64,000 nt of DNA from Pseudomonas sp. LRP2-20 (GCF_024349685.1 NZ_AP025944.1:4222001-4286000), one strand, 5' to 3'; positions 25,452 through 40,300 are shown, counted from the first letter of the stretch. Numbers and translations: made by a program. The notes: generated by a model not told the origin, from the letters alone.

Positions 25452-26150
25452 TCAGATCGCCACCAGGTGGCCATCGTCGAGCTTCAGCACGCGGTCCATC
25501 TGGCGCGCCAGGTTGAGGTCGTGGGTCACCACCAGGAAGGCGGTACGCGATGCGCTGGACAATTCCTGCATCAGCTCCTGGATACCCTGGGCGGTGTGGT
25601 GGTCGAGGTTGCCGGTCGGCTCGTCGAGCATCACCAGGCCCGGGCGGTTGACCAGGGCGCGGGCGATTGCCACACGCTGGCGTTCACCGCCGGACAGTTC
25701 GGCCGGCTTGTGGTGCAGGCGATGGCCCAGGCCGACCCGCTTGAGCAGCGCCTCGGCACGCTCACGCGCTTCAGGGATGGCGGTGCGGCCGATCAACAGC
25801 GGCATGCACACGTTCTCCATGGCGGTGAACTCTGGCAGCAGGTGGTGGAACTGGTAGACGAAGCCCAACTCGCGGTTGCGCAGCAGGCCACGGGCACGCT
25901 CGCCGAGGGCCGACAGCTCTTCGCCGGCCAGCCACACGCTGCCCTGGGTCGGCCGGTCGAGGCCGCCGAGCAGGTTGAGCAAGGTACTCTTGCCGGAGCC
26001 GGAGCTACCGACGATGGCCACGCGCTCACCGGCGTGCAGCTCCAGGTTGAGCCCGGACAGCACCTGCACCGACTCCGGGCCCTCGTCGTAGGACTTGCCC
26101 AGGTTGCGGCAACTCAGAACGGCTTTATCACTCATGCGCGACTCACTCAT
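25452..26150 (-). CDS. lolD: Lipoprotein-releasing ABC transporter ATPase
   Basis: 232 residues. Walker [11 protein letters not shown]-loop [17 protein letters not shown], signature [15 protein letters not shown], Walker [12 protein letters not shown] and H-loop VVTHD are all present; HLLPEF and GNLD are typical of LolD. Start at the ATG 26150 overlaps the end of lolC by eight bases and has GAGG upstream; a second ATG at 26135 is possible. Confidence 0.92.
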   Translation of the reverse strand: MSESRMSDKAVLSCRNLGKSYDEGPESVQVLSGLNLELHAGERVAIVGSSGSGKSTLLNLLGGLDRPTQGSVWLAGEELSALGERARGLLRNRELGFVYQFHHLLPEFTAMENVCMPLLIGRTAIPEARERAEALLKRVGLGHRLHHKPAELSGGERQRVAIARALVNRPGLVMLDEPTGNLDHHTAQGIQELMQELSSASRTAFLVVTHDLNLARQMDRVLKLDDGHLVAI

Positions 26151-27393
26151 AACGTAGCGCCTCTGCAGGCTGGGTGCGGGCCGCACGCCAGGCCGGGTAC
26201 AGGGTGGCGAAGAAACTCAGGACCAGCGCCGCACCGCAGACCATGTAGACGTCCTGGGCCTGGATCTGCGACGGCAGGTAATCGATGAAATACACATCGG
26301 CATTGAGGAACTTGTGCCCGATCAGCGTCTCGATGCCGGCGATCGCGGCGCTGACGTTCAGCGCCGCGACGATCCCGACCACGGCGCCGATCAGCGTGCC
26401 GATCACCCCGATCACCGTGCCCTGGACCATGAAGATCAGCATGATCTGCCCGGGCGTGGCGCCCAGGGTACGGAGGATGGCGATGTCACCGCGCTTGTCG
26501 TTGACCACCATCACCAGGGTGGAAATGATGTTGAACGCCGCCACCGCCACGATCAGCAGCAACAGCAGGCCGATCATGGCCTTTTCCATGCGGATCGCCT
26601 GGTACAGGTTGCCGTGGGTACGGGTCCAGTCGCGGCTGTAGTATTCCTGGTCGCCCAGCTGCTGGGCGATGCTCCAGGCCACCCGTGGCGCCTGGAACAG
26701 GTCGTCGAACTTCAGGCGCAGGCCCTGCACCTGGTCCGGCTTCCAGCGGTGCAGGCGGGACAGGTCGGTGATGTTGGTCAGGCCCAGGTAGCCGTCGATC
26801 TCGCCGGCACCGACGTGGAAGGTGCCGACCACGGTGAAGCGCTTCATGCGCGGGAACATGCCGGCCGGGGTCACGCTGACCTCGGGGGCGACGAAGGTCA
26901 GCTTGTCGCCGATGGCCACGCCCAGCTTGGCCGCGGCCTTGTCGCCGATCATGATGCCCCACTCGCCTGGCGCCAGCTGGTCGAGGCTGCCTTGCTGGAT
27001 GAAGTTGTCGATGATCGACACCTCGCGCTCACGCGCCGGGTCGATGCCGTTGAGCAACACCTTCTGCACCTTGCCGTCATGGGTCAGCAGGCCCTGCATC
27101 TGCGTGTACGGGGCGACCGCCAGCACCTGCGGATTCTGCTTTACTTGTTGGGCAAGGGCAGACCAGTCGTTGATCGGCTGGCCGCTCTCCAGCGTGGCGT
27201 GGGGGATCATGCCCAGCACGCGGGTACGCATCTCGTGGTCGAAACCGTTCATGACCGAGAGCACCACGATCATCACCACCACGCCCAGGGCGAGGCCGAT
27301 CATCGAGGTCAGGGAAATGAACGAGACGAAGTGGTTACGGCGCTTGGCACGGGTGTAACGCGTACCGATGAATGCGAAAAGAGGTCTGAACAT
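26143..27393 (-). CDS. lolC: Lipoprotein-releasing ABC transporter permease (proximal)
   Basis: 416 residues, first gene of the lolCDE operon. Same architecture as its partner: [20 protein letters not shown] helix, periplasmic domain, and three C-terminal helices beginning with [20 protein letters not shown]. The shared N-terminus [24 protein letters not shown] marks the family. Divergent from a PilZ gene 93 bases away. It is probably essential, as in other gammaproteobacteria. Confidence 0.88.
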   Translation of the reverse strand: MFRPLFAFIGTRYTRAKRRNHFVSFISLTSMIGLALGVVVMIVVLSVMNGFDHEMRTRVLGMIPHATLESGQPINDWSALAQQVKQNPQVLAVAPYTQMQGLLTHDGKVQKVLLNGIDPAREREVSIIDNFIQQGSLDQLAPGEWGIMIGDKAAAKLGVAIGDKLTFVAPEVSVTPAGMFPRMKRFTVVGTFHVGAGEIDGYLGLTNITDLSRLHRWKPDQVQGLRLKFDDLFQAPRVAWSIAQQLGDQEYYSRDWTRTHGNLYQAIRMEKAMIGLLLLLIVAVAAFNIISTLVMVVNDKRGDIAILRTLGATPGQIMLIFMVQGTVIGVIGTLIGAVVGIVAALNVSAAIAGIETLIGHKFLNADVYFIDYLPSQIQAQDVYMVCGAALVLSFFATLYPAWRAARTQPAEALRYE

Positions 27394-27486
27394 GTCGGGG
27401 CTTGTTCGGATGAAAGGGAACGTCCTTGTGGCGAGGCGCCTACGGCGGCTTTACACTCGGACCACCGCCGCAACCATGGGTTCGCC

Positions 27487-28071
27487 ATGACGACATTAGA
27501 CGAAGAAGATCGCCGCGAATACTACCGCATCGAAGATCGGATCGCACTGGAAATCAGCCCCCTCAGCGCGGCCGAAGCCCTTGAGGCAGAACTGTTGCAA
27601 GATGATTCGCCACTCTTCAACCTGCTCAGCGAGCTGCACCTGTCCGACTTCGAGTCACAGCACCTGCTGCGCCAGCTGAGCGATAAGGACCGCACCCTGG
27701 CAGCCTTCCTGCGGGCGCAGAACAAGCGCCTCGACCTGCTCAGTGCAGTGGTCGCGCAAACCCTGCTCGGTGAAATCGGCCAGCCACAGCGGGTGATCAT
27801 TTCCGAAGGTGGCATCGAGTTCGCGCAACCTCGGCAGATCGCCCCCGGTACCCGGGTGAAGGTGAAGATGGTACTGATGCCGCGCGCCCACGGCCTGCTG
27901 CTGCGCGGCAAGGTCACCCACTGCGACCCGCGCCCGGGCGGCGATTACGAGGTCGGCACGGAATTCACCGACATGACCGATGCCCAACGGCAACTGCTGG
28001 CCCGCTACATCCTGCAACGCCAACAGCAGCAACGGCGCCAGCAGCTGGAACAAGACGGCCCCGCCTCCTGA
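27487..28071 (+). CDS. PilZ-domain protein (194 residues)
   Basis: MTTLDEEDRREYYRIEDRIA opens with the RRxxYR c-di-GMP motif. A helical middle (residues 35-95) follows, then a second part with VIISEGGIEF, in which the canonical D/N-x-S-x-x-G has become ISEGG, and ends in a Gln/Arg-rich helix. The split arrangement with the RxxxR at the very N-terminus is typical of this Pseudomonas PilZ subgroup. The start at 27487 is unique. Role unknown; it may bind c-di-GMP. Confidence 0.75.
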   Translation: MTTLDEEDRREYYRIEDRIALEISPLSAAEALEAELLQDDSPLFNLLSELHLSDFESQHLLRQLSDKDRTLAAFLRAQNKRLDLLSAVVAQTLLGEIGQPQRVIISEGGIEFAQPRQIAPGTRVKVKMVLMPRAHGLLLRGKVTHCDPRPGGDYEVGTEFTDMTDAQRQLLARYILQRQQQQRRQQLEQDGPAS

Positions 28072-28101
28072 GCCCTATCACCCTGATTTGAAGGAACGAA
28101 C

Positions 28102-28818
28102 GTGACCCTGATCTACGGCCATCGCGGCGCCAAGGGCGAAGCCCCCGAAAATACCCTGAAGAGTTTTCAGCAGTGCCTGTCCCACGGCGTCAACCGCTGC
28201 GAACTGGACCTGCACTTGTCGGCCGACAACGAGCTGATGGTGATCCACGACCCCACCCTCAAGCGCACCACCGGCCGCCGTGGCAAGGTGGTCGAGCACC
28301 CGGCCGCCGAACTGGTCAAGATCGATGCGCGCAAGGGCGGCCCTGGGCACGTGCAACCCTGCCCTATCCCGAAACTCGAAGAACTGTTCGAGAAGTGCGC
28401 CTTCGAGCATTGGCAGCTGGAGGTCAAGAGCGCCTCGCGCACCCGCGCCGCCACCACCGTACTGGCGATCCGCGAACTGGCGCAGCAGTACGGCCTGCTC
28501 GACAAGGTGACCATCACTTCGAGCTCACGCGAAGTGCTGGGTGCTGCCCTGGAGCTGGTACCGGATGTGAAACGCGGGCTGGTTGCCGAGTACGCCTGGC
28601 TCGACCCGCTGAAGGTCGCGCAGAACTATAGCTGCGAGCTGCTGGCGTTGAACTGGACGCTGTGCACCCCCGAGCGCCTGCTCAAGGCACAGGGTCAGGG
28701 CTTGCATGTGTCGGTGTGGACGGTCAACGAACCGGCACTGATGCGCCGGCTCGCTGACTTTGGCGTGGACAGCCTGATTACAGACTTTCCCGGTTTGGCC
28801 AAGACCACCCTCGGGTAG
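28102..28818 (+). CDS. Glycerophosphodiester phosphodiesterase
   Basis: 238-residue GDPD TIM barrel without signal peptide, UgpQ type, which hydrolyses glycerophosphodiesters to glycerol-3-phosphate in the cytoplasm. The catalytic set is visible: YGHRGAKGEAPENTL (His-Arg, Glu-Asn), CELDLHLSADNELMVIHDPT (Glu, Asp, second His) and LEVKSAS. Thirty bases after the PilZ stop, so possibly co-transcribed with it. Confidence 0.88.
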   Translation: MTLIYGHRGAKGEAPENTLKSFQQCLSHGVNRCELDLHLSADNELMVIHDPTLKRTTGRRGKVVEHPAAELVKIDARKGGPGHVQPCPIPKLEELFEKCAFEHWQLEVKSASRTRAATTVLAIRELAQQYGLLDKVTITSSSREVLGAALELVPDVKRGLVAEYAWLDPLKVAQNYSCELLALNWTLCTPERLLKAQGQGLHVSVWTVNEPALMRRLADFGVDSLITDFPGLAKTTLG

Positions 28819-28866
28819 GGCTGAAATCGGTCTCCCCGACCGGCTCAGGCCACCGGCCGGAGCCGC

Positions 28867-30261
28867 TCAAAAAAGCCGGTTCAGGCCGTCGTAGGCAGCT
28901 ACCCGATAGGCTTCGGCCATGGTCGGGTAGTTGAACGTGGTGTTGACGAAGTACTTCAGGTTGTTCTGCTCACCTGGCTGGTTCATCACCGCCTGGCCGA
29001 TGTGGACAATCTCCGAAGCCTGATAGCCGAAGCAGTGCACCCCGAGCACTTCCAGGGTTTCACGGTGGAACAGGATCTTCAGCATGCCCTGCGGCTCACC
29101 CGCGATCTGCGCACGCGCCATGCTCTTGAAGAACGCCTTGCCCACTTCGTACGGCACCTTGGCCTGGGTCAGCTCCTGCTCGTTCTTGCCGATCGAGCTG
29201 ATCTCCGGGATGGTGTAGATGCCGGTCGGCACGTCGTTGACGAAGCGCCAGCTGCCATTGTCGACGATGCTGCCAGCGGCCGAACGGCCTTGGTCGTGGG
29301 CAGCGCTGGCCAGGCTTGGCCAGCCGATCACGTCACCGGCACCGTAGATGTTCGGCACGCTCGTGCGGTAGGCCTCGTCGACCTCGATCTGGCCGCGGCT
29401 GTTGACCTTGATGCCGATGTTTTCCAGGCCCAGCTTGTCGGTGTTGCCGGTACGACCGTTGCACCACAGCAAGGCGTCGGCCTTGATCTTCTTGCCCGAC
29501 TTCAGGTGCAGGATCACCCCGTTGTCCAGGCCCTCGACCCGCTCGTACTCCTCGTTGTGGCGTACGGTGATGTTGTTGTTGCTGAAGTGGTAGCTCAGCG
29601 CCTGGGAAATTTCCGAATCCAGGAAGCTCAGCAGCTGGCCGCGGTTGTCGACCAGTTCCACCAGCACGCCAAGGCCACTGAAGATCGAGGCGTATTCGCA
29701 ACCGATCACGCCGGCGCCATAGACGATCAGCTTGCGCGGGGTATGGCTGAGGCTGAGGATGGTGTCGCTGTCGTAGACGCGCGGGTGGTGGAAGTCGATG
29801 TCGGCCGGGCGGTACGGGCGCGAGCCGGTGGCGATGATGATGTGCTTGGCGTTGAGCTTCTCGACCACGCCATTGGGGCAGACCACTTCGACGGTCTGCT
29901 CATCGGCGAAGCTGCCGGTACCGAAGAACACATCGACGCGGTTGCGGGCGTAGTAGCCGGTACGCGAGGCGACCTGCTTGGCGATGACCCGCTCGGCGCT
30001 CTTGAGCACGTCAGGGAACGAGAACCAGCGCGGCTCACCGATGGCACGGAACATCGGGTTGGTATTGAACTGCATGATCTGCCGCACCGAGTGACGCAGC
30101 GCCTTGGACGGGATGGTGCCCAGGTGGGTGCAGTTGCCGCCGACCTGACGGCGGCTGTCGACCATTGCCACCTTGCGCCCCGCTTTGGCGGCGTTCATTG
30201 CCGCGCCTTCACCGGCCGGGCCGGAACCCAGCACCACTACGTCGTAGTTGTAGACAGCCAT
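28867..30261 (-). CDS. sthA: Soluble pyridine nucleotide transhydrogenase
   Basis: 464-residue flavoprotein that equilibrates NADH/NAD+ with NADPH/NADP+. FAD site [21 protein letters not shown] site [15 protein letters not shown] and the C-terminal dimer interface with [13 protein letters not shown] are present. In place of the CxxxxC disulfide of related reductases it has [13 protein letters not shown], where the second cysteine is threonine, which is the diagnostic feature of SthA. Convergent with the phosphodiesterase gene. Confidence 0.95.
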   Translation of the reverse strand: MAVYNYDVVVLGSGPAGEGAAMNAAKAGRKVAMVDSRRQVGGNCTHLGTIPSKALRHSVRQIMQFNTNPMFRAIGEPRWFSFPDVLKSAERVIAKQVASRTGYYARNRVDVFFGTGSFADEQTVEVVCPNGVVEKLNAKHIIIATGSRPYRPADIDFHHPRVYDSDTILSLSHTPRKLIVYGAGVIGCEYASIFSGLGVLVELVDNRGQLLSFLDSEISQALSYHFSNNNITVRHNEEYERVEGLDNGVILHLKSGKKIKADALLWCNGRTGNTDKLGLENIGIKVNSRGQIEVDEAYRTSVPNIYGAGDVIGWPSLASAAHDQGRSAAGSIVDNGSWRFVNDVPTGIYTIPEISSIGKNEQELTQAKVPYEVGKAFFKSMARAQIAGEPQGMLKILFHRETLEVLGVHCFGYQASEIVHIGQAVMNQPGEQNNLKYFVNTTFNYPTMAEAYRVAAYDGLNRLF

Positions 30262-30463
30262 GCGTACTCCTTCAGAACTGGCCCGGGGTTACGGTTACCC
30301 GCGGGACTCGATCATGCCGCCAGGGCGTCATGAGAAAATTCGGGTGCAGTCTAATCAAGCGTGAACGCCGCGCACATTAACCCTTGGTCGCGTCGTAGGC
30401 CAATTTTGCCTGCACTACATGTCATTTACCGATCCCTGGCGGCGATCATCCCTGCCAACGCTT

Positions 30464-31462
30464 TCAATCGCCTTTCACCGCCTGCTCGAATGCGGGGGTA
30501 GCTCGGGAGACGAAGCCACCTTCGGCCCGAGTCACCAAAACCGCAGCCAGATCATGGGCCACGGCGAAATCCCAGGCGCGCTCCGGCCCCAGGATCAGCA
30601 GCAGGGTCGAATAGCCATCGGCTTGAAGTGCCGAGCGATCGAGTACGGTGACCGCGGCCAGGTCGTGGTCGACCGGGCGCCCTAGGCGGGCATCGAAGGT
30701 GTGTGAATAGCGCCGGCCATTCTCCTCGAAATAGTGGCGATAGTCACCCGAGGTCGAAACCCCCAGGCCATTGACCGGGATGATCTGGCGGGCGACCTGG
30801 CGGTCCTCGCGCGGCAGCTCCAGGGCGATACGCCAGGGGCTTCCGTCTGGCTTGCGGCCCACGGCCTTGAGCTCGCCGGTGACTTCGGCGACGAAACGGC
30901 TCACACCCATGGCGCGCAGGCGCTCGGCGATCAGGTCGACAGCGTGGCCGGCAGCGATGCTGTTGAAGTCCAGTTGCACCGCGGCATCCTTGCACAGTGC
31001 CTGGCCGTCGATGCGCAGGTGGCGGTAACCGACGCGCTGGCGGGCCTGGGCCAGGGCTTGCGGGTCAGGCACCTGCTCGTGGCGAGCCTGCGGGCCGAAA
31101 CCCCAGAGGTCGAGCAGCGGCTCGACGGTGAGGTCGAAAGCGCCGTCGCTCAGTTCGGCCAGGTGCTGGCCGAGGGCGACCAGTTCGAGCATGTCAGGCG
31201 GCAAGACCATGCACTGGTTGGCGGGCAGCAGGTTGAACTGGCTGACGGTGGAATCGCCGCGATAGGTCGAGTAATGCTGGTCGATGTCGTTGAGGATGGT
31301 CTCGACCGCCGCCTGGACCTGGGCCGGTGCCGGGCCGCCAGGCTCGCGGACGTACTGGATGCTGTAGCTGCTGCCCATGGTCGGGCCGCCCAGGCGCTCC
31401 AGGGTCGGGCCCTGGTTGCAGGCGGTCAGGAGCATCAGCAGGATTGAGAGAAGTGCACGCAA
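30464..31462 (-). CDS. apbE: FAD:protein FMN transferase (lipoprotein)
   Basis: 332 residues. Start at TTG 31462 gives MRALLSILLMLLTACNQG, a lipoprotein signal with lipobox LTAC; the longer frame runs through REP DNA. The flavin-transferase domain includes TMGSSYSIQYV, DLTVEPLLDLWGFGP, QLDFNSIAAGHAVDLIAE, a TGELKAVGRKPDGSPWRIAL segment and DARLGRPVDHDLAAVTVL. ApbE attaches FMN covalently to threonine in proteins such as the Nqr and Rnf subunits. Periplasm-facing, inner membrane. No target gene lies nearby. Confidence 0.85.
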   Translation of the reverse strand: MRALLSILLMLLTACNQGPTLERLGGPTMGSSYSIQYVREPGGPAPAQVQAAVETILNDIDQHYSTYRGDSTVSQFNLLPANQCMVLPPDMLELVALGQHLAELSDGAFDLTVEPLLDLWGFGPQARHEQVPDPQALAQARQRVGYRHLRIDGQALCKDAAVQLDFNSIAAGHAVDLIAERLRAMGVSRFVAEVTGELKAVGRKPDGSPWRIALELPREDRQVARQIIPVNGLGVSTSGDYRHYFEENGRRYSHTFDARLGRPVDHDLAAVTVLDRSALQADGYSTLLLILGPERAWDFAVAHDLAAVLVTRAEGGFVSRATPAFEQAVKGD

Positions 31463-31482
31463 TATCGAGGTCTCGATCGTCT

Positions 31483-31586
31483 GTACCGGCCTTTTCGCGG
31501 GCAAGCCCGCTCCCACAGGGATATCACAAGCCTTGAAACCAGTGATATCCCTGTGGGAGCGGGCTTGCCCGCGAAAAGGCCGGTAC
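31483..31586. repeat. REP pair with perfect 45-bp inverted arms
   Basis: 31483-31527 and 31542-31586 are exact reverse complements (45 of 45), loop 14 bases. The core is the standard REP (CCGGCCTTTTCGCGGGCAAG) extended by GGATATCAC on the inner side and GTA outside. It lies 21 bases upstream of the apbE start codon. Confidence 0.9.
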
Positions 31587-31606
31587 AACGACAACAAATG
31601 CCAGGC

Positions 31607-31640
31607 AAAAAAAACGGGAACCCGAAGGTTCCCGTTTTTT
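31607..31640. terminator. Bidirectional terminator after gap
   Basis: AAAAACGGGAACC-CGAA-GGTTCCCGTTTTTT, 19 bases beyond the GAPDH gene stop. Confidence 0.9.
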
Positions 31641-31658
31641 CATGCGCTTACAAGCGGA

Positions 31659-33107
31659 TCAGCGTGGAAACGCTGGCGGGTTCACACCCGACATTTCTTC
31701 CATCACGCGAACCACCTGGCAGCTGTAACCGAATTCGTTGTCGTACCAGACGTACAGGACAACGCGGTTGTCGTTGGCGATGGTCGCCTCGGCATCCACC
31801 ACACCGGCGTGACGCGAACCGACGAAGTCGGTCGAAACCACTTCCTGCGAGCTGACGTAGTCGATCTGCTTGTGCAGTTCCGAGTGCATGGCGGTCTGGC
31901 GCAGGTACTCGTTGATCTCGTCGCGGGTGGTCGGCTTCTCGAGGTTCAGGTTGAGAATGGCCATCGAAACGTTCGGCGTCGGAACGCGAATGGCGTTGCC
32001 GGTCAGCTTGCCTTTCAGCACTGGCAGTGCCTTGGCGGCAGCGGTGGCGGCGCCGGTTTCGGTGATGACCATGTTCAGCGGCGCGGCACGGCCACGGCGG
32101 CTGCCCTTGTGGAAGTTGTCGATCAGGTTCTGGTCGTTGGTGAACGAGTGAACGGTTTCGACGTGGCCGTTGACGATGCCGTACTGGTCGTTGATGGCCT
32201 TGAGCACCGGCACGATGGCGTTGGTGGTGCAGGAGGCTGCCGAGATGATCTTGTCATCGGCAGTGATGTCACCGTGGTTGATGCCATGCACGATGTTCTT
32301 CAGCGCGCCCTTGCCAGGTGCGGTGAGGATCACGCGGGCAGCGCCCGGGCAGGCCAGGTGCTGGCCCAGGCCGTCGGCGTCACGCCATACGCCGGTGTTG
32401 TCGACGATCAGCGCGTTTTCGATGCCGTACTGGGTGTAGTCGACTTCGCTCGGGCTCTTGGCGTAGATGATCTGGATCAGGTTGCCGTTGGCGGTGAGGG
32501 TGTTGTTGGCTTCGTCGATGGTGATGGTGCCATCGAACGGGCCATGCACCGAGTCACGGCGCAGCAGGCTGGCACGCTTGACCAGGTCGTTCTCGGCGCC
32601 TTTGCGCACGACGATGGCACGCAGGCGCAGGCCGTCGCCACCACCGGTCTTCTCGATCAGGATGCGCGCCAGCAGGCGGCCGATGCGGCCGAAGCCGTAC
32701 AGGACGACGTCGGTACCCTTGCGGGCCGAAGCGTTCTGCTGGCCAACCACGTCGGCCAGTTCTTCACGGACGAACTGCTCGGCAGTGCGGCCGTTGCCTT
32801 CCTGCTTGAACTTGTTGGCCAGCTTGCCCAGGTCGACCGAAGCGGCGCCCAGTTTCAGCTCGCTCATGGCCTTGAGCAGGGGGAATGTCTCGTGTACGGA
32901 CAGTTCGGTCTCGTCAGTTTGACGGTGACGCGCAAAGCGGTGGGCTTTGAGGATCGAGATAACCGAACGGTTGATCAGGCTACGGCCATAAATCGAGCTC
33001 ACCACATTGTTGTTGCGGTAGAGCTGACCGATAAGCGGGATCATCGCTTCAGCCAGAGCTTCACGATCGATCCACTCACCAAGACACTGGTCGGGCTTCT
33101 GAGTCAC
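31659..33107 (-). CDS. gap: Glyceraldehyde-3-phosphate dehydrogenase, long form
   Basis: 482 residues, about 130 longer at the N-terminus than ordinary GAPDH. The dehydrogenase part has the NAD site DVVLYGFGRIGRLLARIL, catalytic cysteine in SAASCTTNAIVPVL, and C-terminal WYDNEFGYSCQVVRVMEEM. The helical extension (LGEWIDREALAEAMIPLIGQ...) is characteristic of this gammaproteobacterial class. GTG 33107 is chosen because GGAAGG lies five bases upstream; the ATG at 33122 has no ribosome site. Divergent from mfd. Likely acts in gluconeogenic flow; the cofactor preference cannot be judged. Confidence 0.88.
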   Translation of the reverse strand: MTQKPDQCLGEWIDREALAEAMIPLIGQLYRNNNVVSSIYGRSLINRSVISILKAHRFARHRQTDETELSVHETFPLLKAMSELKLGAASVDLGKLANKFKQEGNGRTAEQFVREELADVVGQQNASARKGTDVVLYGFGRIGRLLARILIEKTGGGDGLRLRAIVVRKGAENDLVKRASLLRRDSVHGPFDGTITIDEANNTLTANGNLIQIIYAKSPSEVDYTQYGIENALIVDNTGVWRDADGLGQHLACPGAARVILTAPGKGALKNIVHGINHGDITADDKIISAASCTTNAIVPVLKAINDQYGIVNGHVETVHSFTNDQNLIDNFHKGSRRGRAAPLNMVITETGAATAAAKALPVLKGKLTGNAIRVPTPNVSMAILNLNLEKPTTRDEINEYLRQTAMHSELHKQIDYVSSQEVVSTDFVGSRHAGVVDAEATIANDNRVVLYVWYDNEFGYSCQVVRVMEEMSGVNPPAFPR

Positions 33108-33290
33108 GGGAACCTTCCACATGTAGGGACAGAAAAAAGGGGCTACATTATGACGCCCCTGCGCGTAACCGGCAATGAGCGCCTGTCGCCGATGGCAAAG
33201 CCCGCTGTTCATGGCCTGTCGAGCCTGACAGCAGGCACTGTCACCGGTACAATCGATCTCTTTGCCGCAACGCTTGGAGTGCAATCTCCC

Positions 33291-36740
<3,450 letters not shown>

Positions 36741-36749
36741 GGAAGATCC

Positions 36750-37322
36750 ATGCGTAGCATCCGTTGCCTGACCCTGCTGCTCGCGCTGTTCGCGCCAGCC
36801 GCCTTCGCCGAAGGCATGTATCAGGTAGAAATGATTCTGGTGCGGCAGAACAGCGTGCCCGCCTTCACCAGCCAATATGCGCCTGAAAACTGGAGCGCCG
36901 GTGCCCCACGCCTGGACAAAGGCGCCGAACGCCCGCTGGCGCTGCAGGACGAGGCCACCCGGCTGGAGGCCACCGCCGACTACACCGTGCTGCTGCACAA
37001 GGCCTGGCAGCAACAGGTCGGCAGCGAGCCGAGCCGCATCGCGCTGGGTTCAGGTGCAGAGCAGTTCGGGCACTTCCCGATTGAAGGCAACCTGAGCATC
37101 ACCGAGGGTCGCTTCATCGCCGTAGCGGCCAACTTCTGGGTCAACCAGCTCGACAGCAACGGCAACGTGCTGCAGAGCGAGCAGTTCAAGCAGAGCAACA
37201 GCAACATGAAAAGCGGCCTGCTGACCTTCCTCGATGGCGGCCACCTGGCACTGCTGCTGAAGGTCACGGCACCGGGCACGCCAAAGATGCCGGTGATGGA
37301 CCCGGAGATGATGGAGCAGTGA
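36750..37322 (+). CDS. csiV: CsiV-family periplasmic protein
   Basis: 190 residues with signal peptide MRSIRCLTLLLALFAPAAFA. Mature start EGMYQVEMILVRQ and central ITEGRFIAVAANFWVNQL with the C-terminal hydrophobic strand GGHLALLLKV match CsiV, a peptidoglycan-binding-like protein found next to mfd in gammaproteobacteria. Nine bases after mfd and one base before the helicase gene; likely co-transcribed. Confidence 0.75.
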   Translation: MRSIRCLTLLLALFAPAAFAEGMYQVEMILVRQNSVPAFTSQYAPENWSAGAPRLDKGAERPLALQDEATRLEATADYTVLLHKAWQQQVGSEPSRIALGSGAEQFGHFPIEGNLSITEGRFIAVAANFWVNQLDSNGNVLQSEQFKQSNSNMKSGLLTFLDGGHLALLLKVTAPGTPKMPVMDPEMMEQ

Positions 37323-37323
37323 T

Positions 37324-40300
37324 GTGAGCGAGAGCGATGCGCAGTTCTTTGTCCGGGCACATGACGGCTGGACGCTGGCTTTTGACCGCAAGTCCCTGCA
37401 GCGCGGCCTGGACTATGCCGAAGATGGTAGAAGCGAGATCGTATCGATCCTCGACATGACGATCAGGGCTCAGTGCACGGGCTCCGAAGGTCGTACTTAC
37501 TACCAGCGCATCACACTGGACATGACTGAAGATGGCCTGGAATGCGAGGGCACCTGCTCGTGCCCAGTAGGAGCAGATTGCAAACATTGCGCCGCAGCAC
37601 TCTACTTGCTCGAGCGCGGACCAGATTACGCCGAGGGCGATCATGACGTCACTCACGCAACCGACGAGGCCGCCCAGCAGACCCTGGACCTACCCCCTGA
37701 ACTGGCTGTCTGGGTTGAAGCCCTCGAAGTACCGGCAAAACCTGCAGAACCAGCCAAACGAAAAGGCCCCTCGCTCTTTTACGTTGTAAGCAGCGAGCAT
37801 GGCCGATGCATGCTCAGCGTGTTCAAGGGCAGCGGCCAAGTCGGCGCCGATTTGAAGCTGGGTCGTCCAAGTTCGCTGCCGGAGCTGATCTACTACACAC
37901 CGAAATATGTGGGCGATGATGACCTGCGCATACTCAGACTGATCGACTCCCTCAGCAAGGATTACAGCCTTCCCATAGCCAGGCTGGAAGGCAAGAAAGG
38001 TGCTGAACTGTACGAATATGCTCTCGCCACAGGGCGCCTGCTCTACAGCCAGCAGCAGACCCAACTCACACCAGGGCCGGACCTGCATGCCGAGTTTCGC
38101 TGGGTCAGACTTGATAACGGCAGCTATCGTGGAGCCTGGCACCATCATGAGAATGCCCATACCGTGGCACTTCCTCTCGATCCGCTTTATTACGTGGACG
38201 CCCAAACAGGACTCACTGGCAAGCTGCTGCATGATCTTGATCCCTTTGTTGCCAGCCAGCTTGCAAGCGCCCCCACTGTCCCGGAGCACTTGATAATCCC
38301 ATTGAGCCACCGACTGAACGCGCTGAATCGCCAAGTCCCGACACCCACGACCGTGCGCAGCGTACTTTTGGATGACATCCAGCCAAATGCCCACCTGACC
38401 CTCGGCAGCCTCGAATTCAGTGCCTACACGCCCAAGACCGGGCGCATGCAGCGACAGATGCAGCACCGCGCCGCGCTGGCGTTCGACTACGACGGCCTGC
38501 GCGCCAGCGGCAGCGACGACAAACCACTGACCCGCCTGATCGACGCCACCAACCAGCGCATCCGCCGCCAGCCCCAGGCCGAACAGGCGCTGCGCAAGGT
38601 GCTGCGCGACCTCGGTTTCAAGCCTGCCACCCGGCAGAGCAAGGCCCTGCCCGACAGTGCTGGCGAGATGCTCCAGCTGCCCGACGACGAGGCCTGGCTG
38701 CGCTTCGCGCGCGACGGCCTGCCACGCTTGCGCGAGGCCGGCTGGGAGATCGACATCCACCGCGACTTCGCCTTCAACCTGCAGGAGGTGGACGATTGGT
38801 ACGCCAGCATCGACGAAGCACCTGGGCATGAATGGTTCGACCTGGAGCTGGGCATCGTGGTCGAGGGCCAGCGCCACAGCCTGCTGCCGATCGTGCTGCA
38901 ACTGCTGCGCAGCAACCCTGAGCTGTTGCGCCCCAGCGAGCTGGCACGGCGCAGCGACGACGAGCACCTGCTGATCGACCTCAACCGCGGCCGCCTGGAC
39001 AGCCCGGCGCTGCGCGTCGCCCTGCCCTATGGCCGCATCAAGGCGGTGATGGGTACCCTCGGCGAGCTGTACCTGCACGAGGACGCGGTCGGCCCGAGCC
39101 TGCGCATGGACCGCGCCGACGCTGCACGCCTGAACGAGATCGCGCACTTGCCACTGCACTGGGAAGGCGGTGCCCATGTGCGCGACCTCGGCCGGCGCCT
39201 GCGCGATGCCCGCGACCTGCAGGTCGAAGTGCCGAGCGGGCTCAACGCCACCCTGCGCCCCTACCAGCAACAAGGCCTGAACTGGCTGCAGGCGCTGCGC
39301 GAAATGGGCACCGGCGGCATCCTTGGCGATGACATGGGCCTGGGCAAGACGCTGCAGGCCCTGGCCCACCTGCTGCTGGAGAAACAGTCCGGGCGCCTGA
39401 CCGCCCCGGCACTGGCGGTGATGCCCACCAGCCTGGTGCCCAACTGGCTCGACGAAGCCCAACGCTTCGCCCCCGGCCTGCGCGTGCTGGCCCTGCACGG
39501 CCCGGGCCGCAGCAAGCATTTTGCCAAGCTGGATGAATACGACCTGGTGCTCAGCACCTATGCCCTGGTACCACGCGACCTGGAACACCTGCGCGCGCAA
39601 ACCTGGCATGTGCTGGTGCTGGACGAGGCGCAGAACATCAAGAGCAGCACCAGCAAGGCCGCCCTCGCCGTCTGCGAGCTGCAAGCCAACCAGCGCCTGT
39701 GCCTGACCGGCACGCCGATGGAAAACAACCTGGGCGAGCTGTGGTCGATCTTCCACTTCCTCATGCCCGGCTGGCTGGGTGACGTGAAACGCTTCAATCA
39801 GGATTACCGCACCCCCATCGAGCGCCACGGCGACGTCGAGCGCCTGGCCCACCTGGTCAGCCGAGTGCGCCCGTTCCTGCTGCGCCGCACCAAGGAACAG
39901 GTGGCCACCGAGCTACCGGCCAAGACCGAAATGGTGCACTGGGTCGAACTCAGCGATGCCCAGCGCGACACCTATGAAGCGGTGCGCGTGGCCATGGACA
40001 AGAAGGTCCGCGACGAGATCGCCCGCAATGGCGCGGCACGCAGCCAGATCGTGATCCTCGACGCCCTGCTCAAGTTGCGCCAGGTGTGTTGCGACCTGCG
40101 CCTGGTCAAAGGGGTCGAAACCAAGGGCAACCAGGCTGACAAGGGCAAGCTTGGCGCGCTGCTGGACATGCTCGAAGAGCTGCTCAGCGAGGGGCGCCGG
40201 GTGCTGCTGTTCTCGCAGTTCACCTCGATGCTGGCGCTGATCCAGCAGGAGCTGGAAAAGCGCAAGATCCGCTACAGCCTGCTCACCGGCGACACGCGCG

